Of a stretch of DNA of 6,014 bases, positions 5,952 to 6,014 are shown piece by piece. Made by a program: the position numbers and the translations under genes. Positions within the stretch are counted from its first letter, which is position 1. Each line of letters opens with the position of its first letter. The notes beneath the pieces are model-generated. The model was not told the origin of the DNA, did not search any database, and saw only the letters and a program-made list of their open reading frames with translations. The stretch lies in the NCBI GenBank assembly GCA_023423675.1, contig JAFAFD010000477.1, positions 1 through 6,014 of the forward strand, in the 5' to 3' direction. This stretch comes from Pseudomonadota bacterium (GTDB lineage Bacteria > Pseudomonadota > Gammaproteobacteria > Xanthomonadales > Xanthomonadaceae).

Positions 5952-6014
5952 AGCCGGCTGGCGGACCTGTTGGGTCGGCCATGGGGTGCGTTTCCAATTA
6001 GACCAAAAAGAGCT

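Noticed and set aside
5952..6014. Promoter or heat-shock promoter for a downstream gene such as clpB
   Set aside because: The last 63 bases become A+T-richer, but I find no pair of -35 and -10 boxes and no start codon with a frame that can be followed before the window ends.

Overview
The window looks like chromosomal housekeeping DNA from a gammaproteobacterium of the family Xanthomonadaceae, most probably Stenotrophomonas (S. maltophilia complex). The reasons are the high G+C, the Xanthomonadaceae-like protein sequences, and three short GTAG-headed palindromes of the SMAG (Stenotrophomonas maltophilia GTAG) REP type. The genus call is inference from these features; no database search was possible.

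Layout from left to right. Positions 1-86 are a very G+C-rich leader with a possible hairpin and a TACAAT -10-like box. Positions 87-1721 (+) carry nadE, a glutamine-dependent NAD+ synthetase. Positions 1722-1793 are a short convergent intergenic region filled by two SMAG palindromes in opposite orientation; the second one supplies the stop codon of the next gene. Positions 1790-2992 (-) encode an exported alpha/beta-hydrolase of the secretory (LIP) lipase family. Positions 2993-3196 hold its ribosome binding site, a degenerate 11-bp tandem repeat, a third SMAG palindrome and the intrinsic terminator of bamD. Positions 3197-4081 (-) encode BamD (ComL/YfiO), an outer-membrane assembly lipoprotein. 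Positions 4082-4194 are a divergent promoter region with a perfect 12-bp palindrome. Positions 4195-5184 (+) carry rluD (23S rRNA pseudouridine synthase), overlapped by pgeF (5184-5951, +), the YfiH-type multicopper-oxidase-fold peptidoglycan editing factor. The last 63 bases, after the pgeF stop, show no gene or clear signal.

The bamD <-> rluD-pgeF arrangement is the well-known gammaproteobacterial layout (yfiO / rluD-yfiH in E. coli, where clpB follows). The genes serve NAD synthesis, outer membrane biogenesis, ribosome maturation and peptidoglycan fidelity. The lipase is the only accessory-looking gene, and it is bracketed by SMAG palindromes. I found no new multigene system. The most interesting points are the small REP-type elements: a gene stop codon lying inside a SMAG head, and an 11-bp repeat array grown from or fused to a SMAG arm.
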